From NCBI GenBank assembly GCA_015060225.1, contig SUYX01000011.1, positions 1 through 60,341 of the forward strand: a stretch of 60,341 bases of DNA, read 5' to 3'. The notes under the pieces were generated by a model. The model was not told where the DNA came from. It ran no database searches and was given only the letters and a program-made list of their open reading frames with translations. Source of the DNA: Bacteroidales bacterium (lineage in GTDB: Bacteria > Bacteroidota > Bacteroidia > Bacteroidales > UBA932). The first letter of the stretch is position 1; the number at the start of each line of letters is the position of its first letter. Positions 44,752 through 54,385 of the stretch are shown piece by piece. The position numbers and the translations under genes were made by a program.

Positions 44752-45813
44752 ATGATAGTAAAGCCTTCAATAGCATTTAACGATTTTGCCGGTACTGCAA
44801 AGGATGTTACCGCAAGAAATGTTAATGGTAGAAATATACTCTCCCATAGAGCTCAGCATAGCAAGATAGTGACTCCTGCTCAGGCTGTCACACGAAATAA
44901 ATTGTCTAAAATCTCCCGGGCATATAAGCAGCTTTCTGATTCCCAAATAACGGCTTGGGAGGTTTTGGCCAGTCATCTTAAAGGTGCTTCTTCTTTAGGC
45001 CAATCTGCAACTCTTACCGCCCATAATGCATTTGTGAAAATCAATTCCAACCGTGCAATGCTTGGTTTGCCATTGCTGGAGGATGCACCTGTTTACAAAG
45101 CGGATGTTCCAGCAGTGGTGTATGATGAGTTGTGGGTTTATTCCGACGTGGTGATATTCACCGGTCTTGAGGTCCCTTCTGATTCTTATAGGTTGGTTGT
45201 GAAGATGTCCACAGCCCAGAGTCCCGGCACTTCTAACGGATGGAGCAAAACAGTTGTGGTTGCTCCGGGGATTTTACCTGATTGGGGTGATGCGGATATT
45301 ACTGCCCTCTATACGGATACTTTCGGGATTACACCTGTTGCCGGACAGAAGTACTATTTGGAATGCTGGTTTCTGGATGTGAATACCGGTTTTACCGGAG
45401 AGAGTCTTAAAGTTTCTTCAGTTTGTAAGAGTGGCCCTGCGCAGTATGTTCCAAGAGTGCAGTTTAAGGAATCCCGTTATGAAGGTGGGGCAAATGAGGG
45501 GTATATAGAGGAGTTGGATTTTGAGCTTATTCCGGGTTCTGTGATTGTTTCCAATAATATGAAAGTGCATTGTACGGGATTCAGTTCTGGAGTGGTAATG
45601 CAATTTGCCAAATATCCTAAAAATATGATAAACGCCTGCAGGTGTCTTCATCCTGTCCGCAGCTTGGATGGAAAGTATAGGGTAATGCTGATAGAGAATT
45701 ATATCTCATTGGATAAGTATCGTGGGTATGTACAAGTAACTACATCTGCCAGAGGTGGACAGATGGGAATCAGACATTATGAAATTTTCTCAACCGCTTT
45801 GGCGGGTAATTAA
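44752..45813 (+). CDS. Phage-associated protein, paralogue 2
   Basis: A 353-residue protein. Its N-terminal 100 residues carry SIAFNDFAGTAKDVTARN, then ISRAYKQLSDSQITAWEVLASHL and LTAHNAFVKINSN, the same layout as its relatives. The remaining 250 residues are beta-rich with no recognised domain. ATG 44752 is preferred to the GTG at 44746. Confidence 0.5.
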   Translation: MIVKPSIAFNDFAGTAKDVTARNVNGRNILSHRAQHSKIVTPAQAVTRNKLSKISRAYKQLSDSQITAWEVLASHLKGASSLGQSATLTAHNAFVKINSNRAMLGLPLLEDAPVYKADVPAVVYDELWVYSDVVIFTGLEVPSDSYRLVVKMSTAQSPGTSNGWSKTVVVAPGILPDWGDADITALYTDTFGITPVAGQKYYLECWFLDVNTGFTGESLKVSSVCKSGPAQYVPRVQFKESRYEGGANEGYIEELDFELIPGSVIVSNNMKVHCTGFSSGVVMQFAKYPKNMINACRCLHPVRSLDGKYRVMLIENYISLDKYRGYVQVTTSARGGQMGIRHYEIFSTALAGN

Positions 45814-45824
45814 TTGATTGGATT

Positions 45825-46553
45825 ATGATTACTGCATTGTCAAATAATTTTGGAGCTGGTGAAATTAAGCTTATGGATTTCCAGAAAGATGGTCTTGTAG
45901 TCCTTAATGGGGCATTTGAGTTTAATCCTGCAAATGCTGCATACCTGGCAGCACAGGTGCTGGAGATAAAGGTGCCAAGGCTTATGATAAACAAGAGTAC
46001 AAATGCTGTGGTGTATCTGGTGGATATAGAGAACCAGATGCCGCATGCCACATTGCTCAAGGCTTGGGTAAAGGATTGTAATACCATTTGTATTGAGCCT
46101 TGCAGGTGCTTTGATTCGAGTGCACGTTTGCAGATAATCTTCTGCAGTGGGTTTGTGGTAAAGGGACAGCGTTCAGATATGGTTCTGGATGAGGTTGTAC
46201 GCCCAACAGTGGAGGCAGAGAGTGGAAATTTTAAGCTTGATTCTTTTGGCTACTATCAGCAGCTGATCATTAAGGATAATAGATGGGGATTCATGACACT
46301 TTTGTTTGAGAAGTTCCAGGCTCCCAATATCGGTGAGGAGTTTTCGTTCACTATTCCTCAGTTGCCGGATTCAATGGATTGTTATGCAGTGCTGGCTATT
46401 CCAGAGAATTCTCAGGAGGTGGGTTCTCCAGTTTGTGTTTGTCATATTGTTGGACAGGGAGTCAATTGCACCCCTGTCCAGGATGATTACAATTCTGCCA
46501 ATGAAGGCAGATTCCTTACAGGATGGTTTGTATTGGATGATATAACCGAATAA
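45825..46553 (+). CDS. Hypothetical phage-like protein
   Basis: A 242-residue soluble protein with no signal peptide and no recognised family. It is in the same direction and within 12 nt of its neighbours, so it belongs to the same operon and may be a structural or accessory part of it. Confidence 0.45.
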   Translation: MITALSNNFGAGEIKLMDFQKDGLVVLNGAFEFNPANAAYLAAQVLEIKVPRLMINKSTNAVVYLVDIENQMPHATLLKAWVKDCNTICIEPCRCFDSSARLQIIFCSGFVVKGQRSDMVLDEVVRPTVEAESGNFKLDSFGYYQQLIIKDNRWGFMTLLFEKFQAPNIGEEFSFTIPQLPDSMDCYAVLAIPENSQEVGSPVCVCHIVGQGVNCTPVQDDYNSANEGRFLTGWFVLDDITE

Positions 46554-46555
46554 AA

Positions 46556-46822
46556 ATGGATGATATGCCAAAGATGTCCCACATACAGATTACAAGGTTG
46601 CAGGGTGGTCTTGCAATAGCGAGTTTCAGTTTTGGAGTTCTGATAGCTATGGTGTGCCTGTTCTTCATTGAGCCGCTTGGAGAGATTACATATTCGGCAG
46701 TTTCCATTGTGAGTGAACTGCTGGTGCTGTGTGGGGCAATCTTAGGTGTTAAAGCTTCATATGATGTGAAGTTCCACAGGTTTGAAGCGGAGTTGCATAA
46801 GAAAGCAGATAAACAGGATTAG
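46556..46822 (+). CDS. Holin-like small membrane protein
   Basis: An 88-residue protein with two hydrophobic segments (GLAIASFSFGVLIAMVCLFF and SIVSELLVLCGAILGV) and a charged tail (KFHRFEAELHKKADKQD). Size, two helices and position before a spanin-like gene suggest a holin. It begins 2 nt after the preceding gene. Confidence 0.55.
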   Translation: MDDMPKMSHIQITRLQGGLAIASFSFGVLIAMVCLFFIEPLGEITYSAVSIVSELLVLCGAILGVKASYDVKFHRFEAELHKKADKQD

Positions 46823-46825
46823 ACT

Positions 46826-47305
46826 ATGAAACACTTCCTTCTTTTTATATTCTCTGCATTGTGTGTGGCATGCTCTGTTGCAAGGCAGGCTGCACCATCT
46901 GAGAAGCTTTCCACCAGGGTTGAGGTGGTTACAGTGTTTGAAAAGGATACTGTACTGGTGGAGATTCCCCAAATTGTGGAGAAAGTGCAGACTATGGATA
47001 CAGTATCGTTTCTGGAGAATGAGTTTGCAAAATCTTCTGCAGAGGTCTCGGATGGGATTCTGTCACATTCATTGGAGACCAAGCCGGTTCAGAAGCCGGT
47101 AGAGATTCAGAAAGAGATTGTTTACAGAGATAGTATTGTATTCAGAGACAGAACAATTATAGAGACTGTTGAGGTTGAGAAACCTCTCACAGGTTGGCAG
47201 CAGTTCAAGATTAAGACCGGTGGATATGCCATCGGGATGATTATAGGAATGATAGTATATTCAGTACTATATATTGTTAAACCCTTAAAATTTATTAAAC
47301 TATGA
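46826..47305 (+). CDS. Unimolecular-spanin-like lipoprotein
   Basis: A 159-residue lipoprotein with lipobox VACS (Cys 16). A charged, Val/Glu-rich stalk follows, then a C-terminal transmembrane helix (GYAIGMIIGMIVYSVLYIVK). An outer-membrane lipid anchor plus an inner-membrane helix is the u-spanin design used to fuse the two membranes in the last step of lysis. The ends of the gene overlap its neighbours (ATGA). Confidence 0.6.
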   Translation: MKHFLLFIFSALCVACSVARQAAPSEKLSTRVEVVTVFEKDTVLVEIPQIVEKVQTMDTVSFLENEFAKSSAEVSDGILSHSLETKPVQKPVEIQKEIVYRDSIVFRDRTIIETVEVEKPLTGWQQFKIKTGGYAIGMIIGMIVYSVLYIVKPLKFIKL

Positions 47306-48009
47306 AGTACGTTCCTTCAATTGCCTTTGACGAAATGTCGGGCTCAGCAAAGGGTGTAACCGCAGCTAAGAGCCGTGGTAGAAAGTACATCCGTAATCGT
47401 GGCTATGGTGGAGCAGTCCGCACTGCTGCACAGTCATCAGTTAAAGCGGTATTCAAACAGCTTACCCAGGCTTGGAAGAATCTTTCCAATGCTCAGATTC
47501 TTGCTTGGAATGCGCTAGCTCTTACTCAGGCAGGTAAGTCTGTACTGGGTACTGCATCAAAAATCTCTGGTGCTAACCTTTTCACCCGTTTGAACTATTG
47601 GGTGGTTACTTGTGGTGGTGACATCATGCAGAACCCTCCAACTCTTCAGGGTGTTGAGGCTCCAGCAGAGGCTATGATCAGTCTTACTCCAACCAAGTTT
47701 ACATTTGAGCTTGAGAGTGAGCCAGCAGAGCCAGAAAACCTTAAACTGATTGTGCAGGCATCTGCCCCACAATCAAACGGTATCAGCCGTGCATACAGCA
47801 AGGCTTCACAGATTGGAGAGCCGCTTGAGGCTGCCATTGAGGAGTATGATCTTAAGGCTGCATTTGATGCCAAGCATGGAGTTCCTACCTCTGCAGCGCC
47901 TAAAGTGTTCATGAAGTATTTCTTTGTGAATACAGTTACCGGTGAAAAATCTGGTGAGATGATGGCTATTGCCACTCTAACACCGGATGAGGCAAATCAG
48001 GAAGGCTAA
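47302..48009 (+). CDS. Phage-associated protein, paralogue 3
   Basis: A 235-residue protein: SIAFDEMSGSAKGVTAAK, then FKQLTQAWKNLSNAQILAWNALAL and ISGANLFTRLNYW. It shares the N-terminal layout with the other two. It is the last gene of the phage-like run, with its ATG overlapping the spanin-like TGA. Confidence 0.5.
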   Translation: MKYVPSIAFDEMSGSAKGVTAAKSRGRKYIRNRGYGGAVRTAAQSSVKAVFKQLTQAWKNLSNAQILAWNALALTQAGKSVLGTASKISGANLFTRLNYWVVTCGGDIMQNPPTLQGVEAPAEAMISLTPTKFTFELESEPAEPENLKLIVQASAPQSNGISRAYSKASQIGEPLEAAIEEYDLKAAFDAKHGVPTSAAPKVFMKYFFVNTVTGEKSGEMMAIATLTPDEANQEG

Positions 48010-48081
48010 AACTTCCGTATTCATACTAATTTATAGCAGGCCTATCTAACCCGCCAATTCCTATTTGGTCTGCTTAAAAAG

Positions 48082-48107
48082 CCGCCACTCTCAAAGAAGG
48101 GTGGCGG
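48082..48107. terminator. Bidirectional terminator
   Basis: CCGCCAC (48082-48088) pairs with GTGGCGG (48101-48107). On the minus strand it is followed by CTTTTTA, so it stops the defence operon and also the phage-like operon from the other side. Confidence 0.75.
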
Positions 48108-48113
48108 TAAATT

Positions 48114-49838
48114 TTACAAATTCTTTTCTTTGGGGGCAAATTTTGCCAATCTTATTAGAGCCAAAAATGATATTAATGCAATCTTCCAATTGTAATGTTT
48201 GGGCAGGTAAAAAGAGTGTGCAACATTATTCCTTATATTCAAGCAATGCCCGTTGCTAGAAAAAGCATATCTAAACAAATTCAAATCATCCTCATTAAAA
48301 CTAGCATAAAAGGCCTTTGAAATACTTGATTTATTCATTTTTAAGATTTCATCTAAAGTTATTTCACTTGTATTTCCATTTTGCAACTTTGTTGTCACGC
48401 CACCATTAATTTGAATCATATCACGTAAAATACCTTCAAATTTAATTGATAAGGAATCTACGCATTGGCTCCAATTTACCTGCTTACCTGCTATTACTCT
48501 ATTATATTGTTTTATAAAAGATTCTATCCCAAACCGTACTTGCTCTAACCAAGTATATTCATATTTCTTTCCTCCAATTTCTTTACAGTATGTCACTCCA
48601 AACATGGTTTTAGTGTAGAAAAAATCAACAATTTTACGCGTAGTAATTTTCTTGGTTTTACAGCTCTTTACAATTATATCTGAAACTAGATCACAGACTA
48701 TATCCATTCCATAATTATAAGCCTCATATTTGGAAGCATCATCCTTCATTTCTCTATGATTACCATTAACATCCTCCTGAACTGATTTAAACATCAATAA
48801 AGACTCAGATTTTTCTTCCAAATATTTGATTAACACATCATTCGACAGATAAGGCAATCCCGCACCTGTAACTAGAGCAACACAAATCATTTCTGTATTA
48901 CTCTTTGTTATAGATTCATATATAGCATTTAAGAACTTAATCTTTTCATCATTCTGAGGAATAGTAACACGTAAGGGTATGTATTGCTTCTTCTCTTTGA
49001 ATTTATTCTGCATCAACCAAACATTTTGTATTTTCTCATCACATTTAGCAATTTTATAGTATGCAATAGCTTCTTCGCATCTCTTCTCATTATGAAATGG
49101 AACATATAAATTAGATGGATCATCAGCCATTAGCAATGTCATTTTATAATCCCCCAAGAGTTCATATACATATTTCAGTTTTTCACTCTCTGTCGCCTGG
49201 GCATAATACTCTGCTAATTTCAAGTTATGTTCCTTCCATATATTATCTACAGAATTTAGAGCTAAAGCAATAAAGCGTTCATCAAAATTAACAGCTTCAG
49301 GACTTCTAAAAAATTTTTCTTCTTTTGCTTCTAAAAATATTCTGGTTTTAGTCAAATCCTCAACTTTTGTAGAATTAAGCGCATATGTCAATATTGATTT
49401 AATATCTTCAACCCTATACTTTTGATTCATTGCTAATTTTATTGTATGTTTTGCCAGCATACCAATATTAGGGCTATTATTATCTATACTCGTTTTTAAA
49501 CACTCAATATATTCATCAATAGCCGCCTTTTTATACGTATTACTCTTAGTAATATATGACATACATTCATTATATTTTGCCTTAGCAAGAGCATTTCTTG
49601 TCTCGCTGATTCTCTGTGATAAATATAACATTATTTGCTCTTTACCATCAGCAAACTTTTCAGGAATTTCTGGTATGAAATTAAGAGATGTGTGAATATG
49701 CCATTCCACTCTTAACAAAGCCTTACTACTATCTGTAAGAATATCTTCATACGATGGAAATTTTATTGTATCACTTACCCCTGTTATCTTCTCTATTTGC
49801 TTATGAACGTTTTTAAGTAATTCAGAATACTGTGCCAT
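48114..49838 (-). CDS. HEPN-like (DUF4209-type) protein of Septu-like operon
   Basis: A 574-residue protein, no signal or membrane segments. Near the C-terminus GHCLNIRNNVAHSFY (about 531-545) contains R-N-x3-H, the HEPN RNase-type motif seen in DUF4209 and related proteins. The bulk is alpha-helical with repeated Lys/Glu-rich helices. The start at 49838 (MAQYSELLK) follows a plausible site. The frame opens at 49874. The gene is 53 nt downstream of the HNH gene in the same direction and may be an RNA-cutting effector. The family assignment is tentative. Confidence 0.55.
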   Translation of the reverse strand: MAQYSELLKNVHKQIEKITGVSDTIKFPSYEDILTDSSKALLRVEWHIHTSLNFIPEIPEKFADGKEQIMLYLSQRISETRNALAKAKYNECMSYITKSNTYKKAAIDEYIECLKTSIDNNSPNIGMLAKHTIKLAMNQKYRVEDIKSILTYALNSTKVEDLTKTRIFLEAKEEKFFRSPEAVNFDERFIALALNSVDNIWKEHNLKLAEYYAQATESEKLKYVYELLGDYKMTLLMADDPSNLYVPFHNEKRCEEAIAYYKIAKCDEKIQNVWLMQNKFKEKKQYIPLRVTIPQNDEKIKFLNAIYESITKSNTEMICVALVTGAGLPYLSNDVLIKYLEEKSESLLMFKSVQEDVNGNHREMKDDASKYEAYNYGMDIVCDLVSDIIVKSCKTKKITTRKIVDFFYTKTMFGVTYCKEIGGKKYEYTWLEQVRFGIESFIKQYNRVIAGKQVNWSQCVDSLSIKFEGILRDMIQINGGVTTKLQNGNTSEITLDEILKMNKSSISKAFYASFNEDDLNLFRYAFSSNGHCLNIRNNVAHSFYLPKHYNWKIALISFLALIRLAKFAPKEKNL

Positions 49839-49855
49839 TATTTCTATAATTAAAA

Positions 49856-49880
49856 AGGGAATCGGCACTACCAATTCCCT
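49856..49880 (-). terminator. Intrinsic terminator-like hairpin between ptuB and HEPN genes
   Basis: AGGGAAT (49856-49862) pairs with ATTCCCT (49874-49880). Read on the minus strand it ends in CTTTTT. It lies between the HNH and HEPN genes and could make HEPN expression depend on read-through. Confidence 0.55.
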
Positions 49881-49891
49881 ATATTAAAAAT

Positions 49892-50614
49892 CTATCTTCT
49901 TACCGGCTCGTAATGATTACCAGCATCAAAACATTCTGCGCAAGTCCCGGGAGTATTTTCAATCAAAGCTTTTCTAACCTCATCCTTTCCCTTAAATACC
50001 GTAAACCATACAGACCAATTTCCTTTCAGATTAGCGTAGTAAACAATATCCTCAACAGAATGCTTCTTATCCTCATACTCTACCAATAGTTTCTCCGCAA
50101 GCTCCCAAGATTCATATCTGTGCCTCCATCTAAAATCTTGTTCAGACGTTGCCTCTTCACCAAATGGGTCCCTACCCAATTTTGCTAAATTGTAAAGGCC
50201 TTCTGCACCTTCTTTTAAATCTGCAGGAAGGGTCGGATTCAACTTTACCCTTCCAGATGCTTCATATACAAAATCAAGGAATGTATTATCCTTATGAGGA
50301 AAATGAGTTTTATTGTAGTCAACATCTGTTTCTCCTTTTACGGAATTGCAAATATTGCACGCCAATAGGAAGTTATTCCACTTTGTTTTCAGCTCTTTAT
50401 ATACATCTTTAGGCTTTACATGTTCAACATGCATATCTCCAATACTTCTTGGTTCTTCGCAATATGAGCAAAATGAACCTAAATTGGCTATCAGAGGGGC
50501 CTTAGCTGTTCCATATGGATCATAATCCTCCTTGATTGTATGAATAACCTTCCGGTTCATAGAAGTAATAAACTCTACTTCATCACCAGGTTTCTTCTTA
50601 CTTACCGGTCTCAT
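49892..50614 (-). CDS. ptuB: HNH endonuclease, PtuB-like
   Basis: A 240-residue HNH nuclease. CSYC (about 51), HVEHVKPK (about 65) and NFLLACNICNSVKG (about 85-98) make the CxxC...HxxH...CxxC zinc-HNH site. PtuB nucleases act with PtuA ATPases against phages. It overlaps the PtuA gene end by 17 nt. The name follows the pairing and motif. Related HNH proteins also occur in retron systems. Confidence 0.75.
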   Translation of the reverse strand: MRPVSKKKPGDEVEFITSMNRKVIHTIKEDYDPYGTAKAPLIANLGSFCSYCEEPRSIGDMHVEHVKPKDVYKELKTKWNNFLLACNICNSVKGETDVDYNKTHFPHKDNTFLDFVYEASGRVKLNPTLPADLKEGAEGLYNLAKLGRDPFGEEATSEQDFRWRHRYESWELAEKLLVEYEDKKHSVEDIVYYANLKGNWSVWFTVFKGKDEVRKALIENTPGTCAECFDAGNHYEPVRR

Positions 50615-51950
50615 ATTTCACACTTTTAGAATTATACTCCATCTTAATCAAAGCCACATATGCAGGATCATCGCTAAACTCAGCCTCAATCTCATTTAGT
50701 TTATCTTTCAGTTCTTTGGCCTTTTTAGGATTCCCCTCATCCAATTCCTTAAAGTATGCTGTTGCCGTAGCAACCATTTCGTTATAGCGCTTACTTCTTA
50801 TCTCATTTACCATACCCATTCTGCCACTGGCAATATCCTCCAAACCCTCTTTATACGGAGCGCCTTCTATTGAAGTATTCTCATCAAAACTAATCAATTC
50901 ACCCTCTCTCAAGCTCTGCACAATAAACGGAGAGTGCGTTGTAACTATAAACTGGATATTTGGAAAAGCTTCTTTCATATCAGCTAGTACATGTTGCTGC
51001 CATTTTGGATGTAAATACAAATCCACCTCATCAATCAATACAACACCAGGAGTCTTACGTATAGCATCTTTACCCAAAAATCCATTCAACTCAATACATC
51101 TATAAGCAATCTCTGAAACAATGTTAATCATAGATTTCAAGCCATCACTCATATACGAATAATGATGTCTCTCCGGTTTTTTACCTTTAATGGAAACAAC
51201 TGCTTCAATCTCTCCATTGTCTATATCAATCTCGCTTAAAGATGGTATTGCCTTTGTTAAAGCTTCATAAAATGCATCTCTTGTCCCTTCAAACTCTCTT
51301 TCATCTCGTATATTCTTATCATATCTCCTCAACCAGTCCAAAGCACTTGCAAAGTCAACTCTATTATCGGCCAACGCTGCTTTATAAGCCTTTTCAATTC
51401 TTTGCTGTCTTTCCTTGGTCTTCCTCACTGTCTTAACTTGAGCATCTATTCGGTTTGTACCAAATGATAAAACGACAGGCAAGACAGAAGCCGCATCAAT
51501 AGTTTCTCTCTGCTTCTCCATCTTACCCACAACTTCAATCAATTCACCGGCACAAACACTATTATGCGTTGTAGTTCCAGCTTTAGTAAATTCTCTGTAC
51601 CAATGAATGGGGCGCGTTGCTAATTCAATATGATCACCATTTCCATATGTCTCTGTAAACTCAGCTTCAATGGATATTCGTGGCAATTCTACATTAGGAA
51701 AATAATCCTTTTTCTCACTATCATACCTAAGGAATCTATCAGATTCTGCAAAATTTCTCCTAAAAGCCTTTCCACCTCTCAACGAACGCAACGATTGCAG
51801 ATAAGCACCTAAACCTATCTGTACAGCCTGCAGCAAAGTAGTCTTACCTGCTGTATTATTACCAATTGCAACTGTAAGATTTCCATTAAATTGAATTTCC
51901 TTATCCTCAAATCCCTTGAAATTCAACATATGTATTTTTGTGATCCTCAT
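50598..51950 (-). CDS. ptuA: AAA ATPase, PtuA-like
   Basis: A 450-residue SMC/OLD-like ATPase: Walker A GNNTAGKTTLL (about 32), signature YSYMSDGLKS, Walker B VVLIDEVDLYLHP (about 304-316) and TTHSPFIV. A promoter box TAAATTTG on the minus strand (51981-51988) fits a start at 51950 (MRITKIHMLNF) and not the longer frame from 52013. It is the ATPase partner of the HNH nuclease. Confidence 0.8.
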   Translation of the reverse strand: MRITKIHMLNFKGFEDKEIQFNGNLTVAIGNNTAGKTTLLQAVQIGLGAYLQSLRSLRGGKAFRRNFAESDRFLRYDSEKKDYFPNVELPRISIEAEFTETYGNGDHIELATRPIHWYREFTKAGTTTHNSVCAGELIEVVGKMEKQRETIDAASVLPVVLSFGTNRIDAQVKTVRKTKERQQRIEKAYKAALADNRVDFASALDWLRRYDKNIRDEREFEGTRDAFYEALTKAIPSLSEIDIDNGEIEAVVSIKGKKPERHHYSYMSDGLKSMINIVSEIAYRCIELNGFLGKDAIRKTPGVVLIDEVDLYLHPKWQQHVLADMKEAFPNIQFIVTTHSPFIVQSLREGELISFDENTSIEGAPYKEGLEDIASGRMGMVNEIRSKRYNEMVATATAYFKELDEGNPKKAKELKDKLNEIEAEFSDDPAYVALIKMEYNSKSVKYETGK

Positions 51951-52109
51951 ACCCCCACAATTTATAGTGTACATTTTTCGCAAATTTAAACAATTATTAT
52001 TAATCTTTTTCACAACTTTCTCATATTTGCATTCTCTGCACTTTCTGCACTTTTACATTGGCATATGCTACAGTCTATGCAAAGAATGCAGAGTATGCAA
52101 AATATCATC

Positions 52110-54359
52110 TCATTTATACTTCTTTTCATAGGAACCATAATCCAGTTTCCTGAAATATGGACTCTTAATCCAATCTTTAAAGGTTCGTTCACTCATTGAG
52201 TGCATTTTGGCAACATCCACACCCTCCCTTGTAGAAAATGTAATCGGCAAATCCATATAAACACTTTTTTGCTTCTCATTTAATCCACTTAAAGGATCTG
52301 CATAAAAGCGTTTTTGAGCCTTCTGTGCCCCCGCAATGAAATAATAACATAGCTTAAACGCCATCCTCAAACTATCAGATGTTACACAACTCAAATCAGA
52401 TTCTCCGCATGCAAATTTTATAACCTCTATAACCAAAGCAAATCTTGCACAATAACGTTCCATCTTGGTATTTACCCCTACAAAACTTGCACTGGAGCGC
52501 TCCATAATATCACGGCCACTATTAAACCAATGTCTGTACATTTGGTAAGCACTATCTGTAAACCTGATTACTTTCGTTTTTCCATTATATTTTATAGATC
52601 TGATTTTGGAAATTACCTCACTCCAAGCCTTAACTGTCTCGTCTCCTATTTCCTCATCCTGGAATCTTGCAAAACTTCTTCTATCCGGAAAAGCAAAAAG
52701 CCACCTGTAGATAAATCCACTCTCTATTTTCCCATCAGCAAATTTCTTCAGTAATGCAGGTTGCACACCACCTATAACACCCACAAAAGGGCTATCAACA
52801 GTAAATGATTCCGAATGAAGCCTATTGACAATAATCGGAACACCTGTAAACAGCTGTGTCCAGATCTCTTCATCATTACCACTACGGTATCGGCTAAAAC
52901 TCTTAAAGAATCCCATCAATTCATCGGCATAAATCGCAACACCTCTGGGCGTATTCAAATGCTGCTTCAAAAATCCTTCAACGGTAATATCACTAAGAAC
53001 TACTTGTCCATACACCGGAGGCTCTTCAAATGATTTTGATTTCAACTCTGCAGAATTCTTTTCAGCTTCATATACTTTCAGCTTCTTCTTATAAGCCTTC
53101 AGATTGTCTCTGTCCATCTTTCGCAAAGGCTCTATTGCAAATTCTAAACAGCTACTTTTATTTGTTCCAGGCTCTCCAACAATGGCTATATAAAATATCG
53201 CTTTCTCATGCCAACCCCGTTTAATCTCCAATGACAAAGCATTTCCAAGAGCAATGCTAGCTGTAAACAACATTGCTGGTCCAATATAGTCAGCTGGGAA
53301 ATTTAAGCATCTATGGGTGGTACATATTATGTCTCTCACTTGAATAGGGAATATCTCTATCGGGAATGGAATACATTCATAATTTGGACACCTATCACTC
53401 CTCACTCCATGCATATGACATACATAGAAAAATGATCCAATAGAAATATCCTTAGTCGTCTTGAGATAGTTATCAAAGGCAATCGCAACATCGTCCGCTG
53501 CATATTTTGAAGAGAACCTTGACACTCTATCAAAAAAATCTCTTCCTGGCTCTCCCAAGGAACTCAGTGCCATCCCAACAGTCCTCCACTCATCATAATC
53601 ATCCAGTACAATCTCCATATCCTCCCAAGCCTTCACATATGCTTCAACTTTTTCCAGATCCAAAGAATTGTCTGTAATACATTCTTCTAACTCTTCCTCA
53701 TTATTATAATCTTGAATACAAAAGGGAATACACGATTCATTAAAATATGCATTATCATCATAGCTCAAAACTCTCAATCTTGTCACATCTTTACAAGCTG
53801 AATCAACTTTGAGTCCCTTACCCTCCAGTAAAGCCACTAATGATGTGAAGTAATCTAAATGCCCGGTATAATCAATGTTATCAATAAGTACAATCGCAAA
53901 CAATCCATTACCACTTACTGACAACCCGCAATAATAAACAAAATCAAACTTTTGAATAATCTTCCTGGCAAAATCTATATCTTCCACGTTATCAAAATCC
54001 ATCACAACCAAAGGATTATAGTTTACCATTTTCTCTACCAATGGAATTTTAGAATCGCGGGTAGATAAGTTTGCAGAAATGGTGGCTGCAGGAAGTTTGG
54101 TAACTTTTGCATGATTCCGCGCTTTCTTATCTTCTATCGTACGGATTGAATCAATCACATCTCTGTATTTCTCACCCATACATAAAAAATCCTTAAGCTT
54201 GCACACAAGTTTTGGTCGCAATACAGACTGTAAAGAATTTTCATTAGAGGAAATAAGATGCACAGCAGACACATTATTAGGCACAATACTTGAAAATACG
54301 CTCACCAGCATATCTCCAGGACAGAGCATTGCACTCTGCCTTAAATCAGACTTTAGCAT
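52110..54359 (-). CDS. Primase/helicase-type protein (BT4734-like N-terminus plus DUF3987)
   Basis: A 749-residue replication protein. The N-terminal part (MVNYNPLVVMDFDNVEDID, SVSGNGLFAIVLID, DVTRLRVLSYD) is a BT4734/VirE-N primase-like region. A C-terminal DUF3987 domain has Walker A-like GEPGTNKSS (about 393) and IYADELMGFF. Such proteins replicate mobile elements. Start uncertain, since an internal Met lies 16 residues in. Confidence 0.75.
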   Translation of the reverse strand: MLKSDLRQSAMLCPGDMLVSVFSSIVPNNVSAVHLISSNENSLQSVLRPKLVCKLKDFLCMGEKYRDVIDSIRTIEDKKARNHAKVTKLPAATISANLSTRDSKIPLVEKMVNYNPLVVMDFDNVEDIDFARKIIQKFDFVYYCGLSVSGNGLFAIVLIDNIDYTGHLDYFTSLVALLEGKGLKVDSACKDVTRLRVLSYDDNAYFNESCIPFCIQDYNNEEELEECITDNSLDLEKVEAYVKAWEDMEIVLDDYDEWRTVGMALSSLGEPGRDFFDRVSRFSSKYAADDVAIAFDNYLKTTKDISIGSFFYVCHMHGVRSDRCPNYECIPFPIEIFPIQVRDIICTTHRCLNFPADYIGPAMLFTASIALGNALSLEIKRGWHEKAIFYIAIVGEPGTNKSSCLEFAIEPLRKMDRDNLKAYKKKLKVYEAEKNSAELKSKSFEEPPVYGQVVLSDITVEGFLKQHLNTPRGVAIYADELMGFFKSFSRYRSGNDEEIWTQLFTGVPIIVNRLHSESFTVDSPFVGVIGGVQPALLKKFADGKIESGFIYRWLFAFPDRRSFARFQDEEIGDETVKAWSEVISKIRSIKYNGKTKVIRFTDSAYQMYRHWFNSGRDIMERSSASFVGVNTKMERYCARFALVIEVIKFACGESDLSCVTSDSLRMAFKLCYYFIAGAQKAQKRFYADPLSGLNEKQKSVYMDLPITFSTREGVDVAKMHSMSERTFKDWIKSPYFRKLDYGSYEKKYK

Positions 54360-54385
54360 ATCAGTAACATTAAGATAACAGTATG

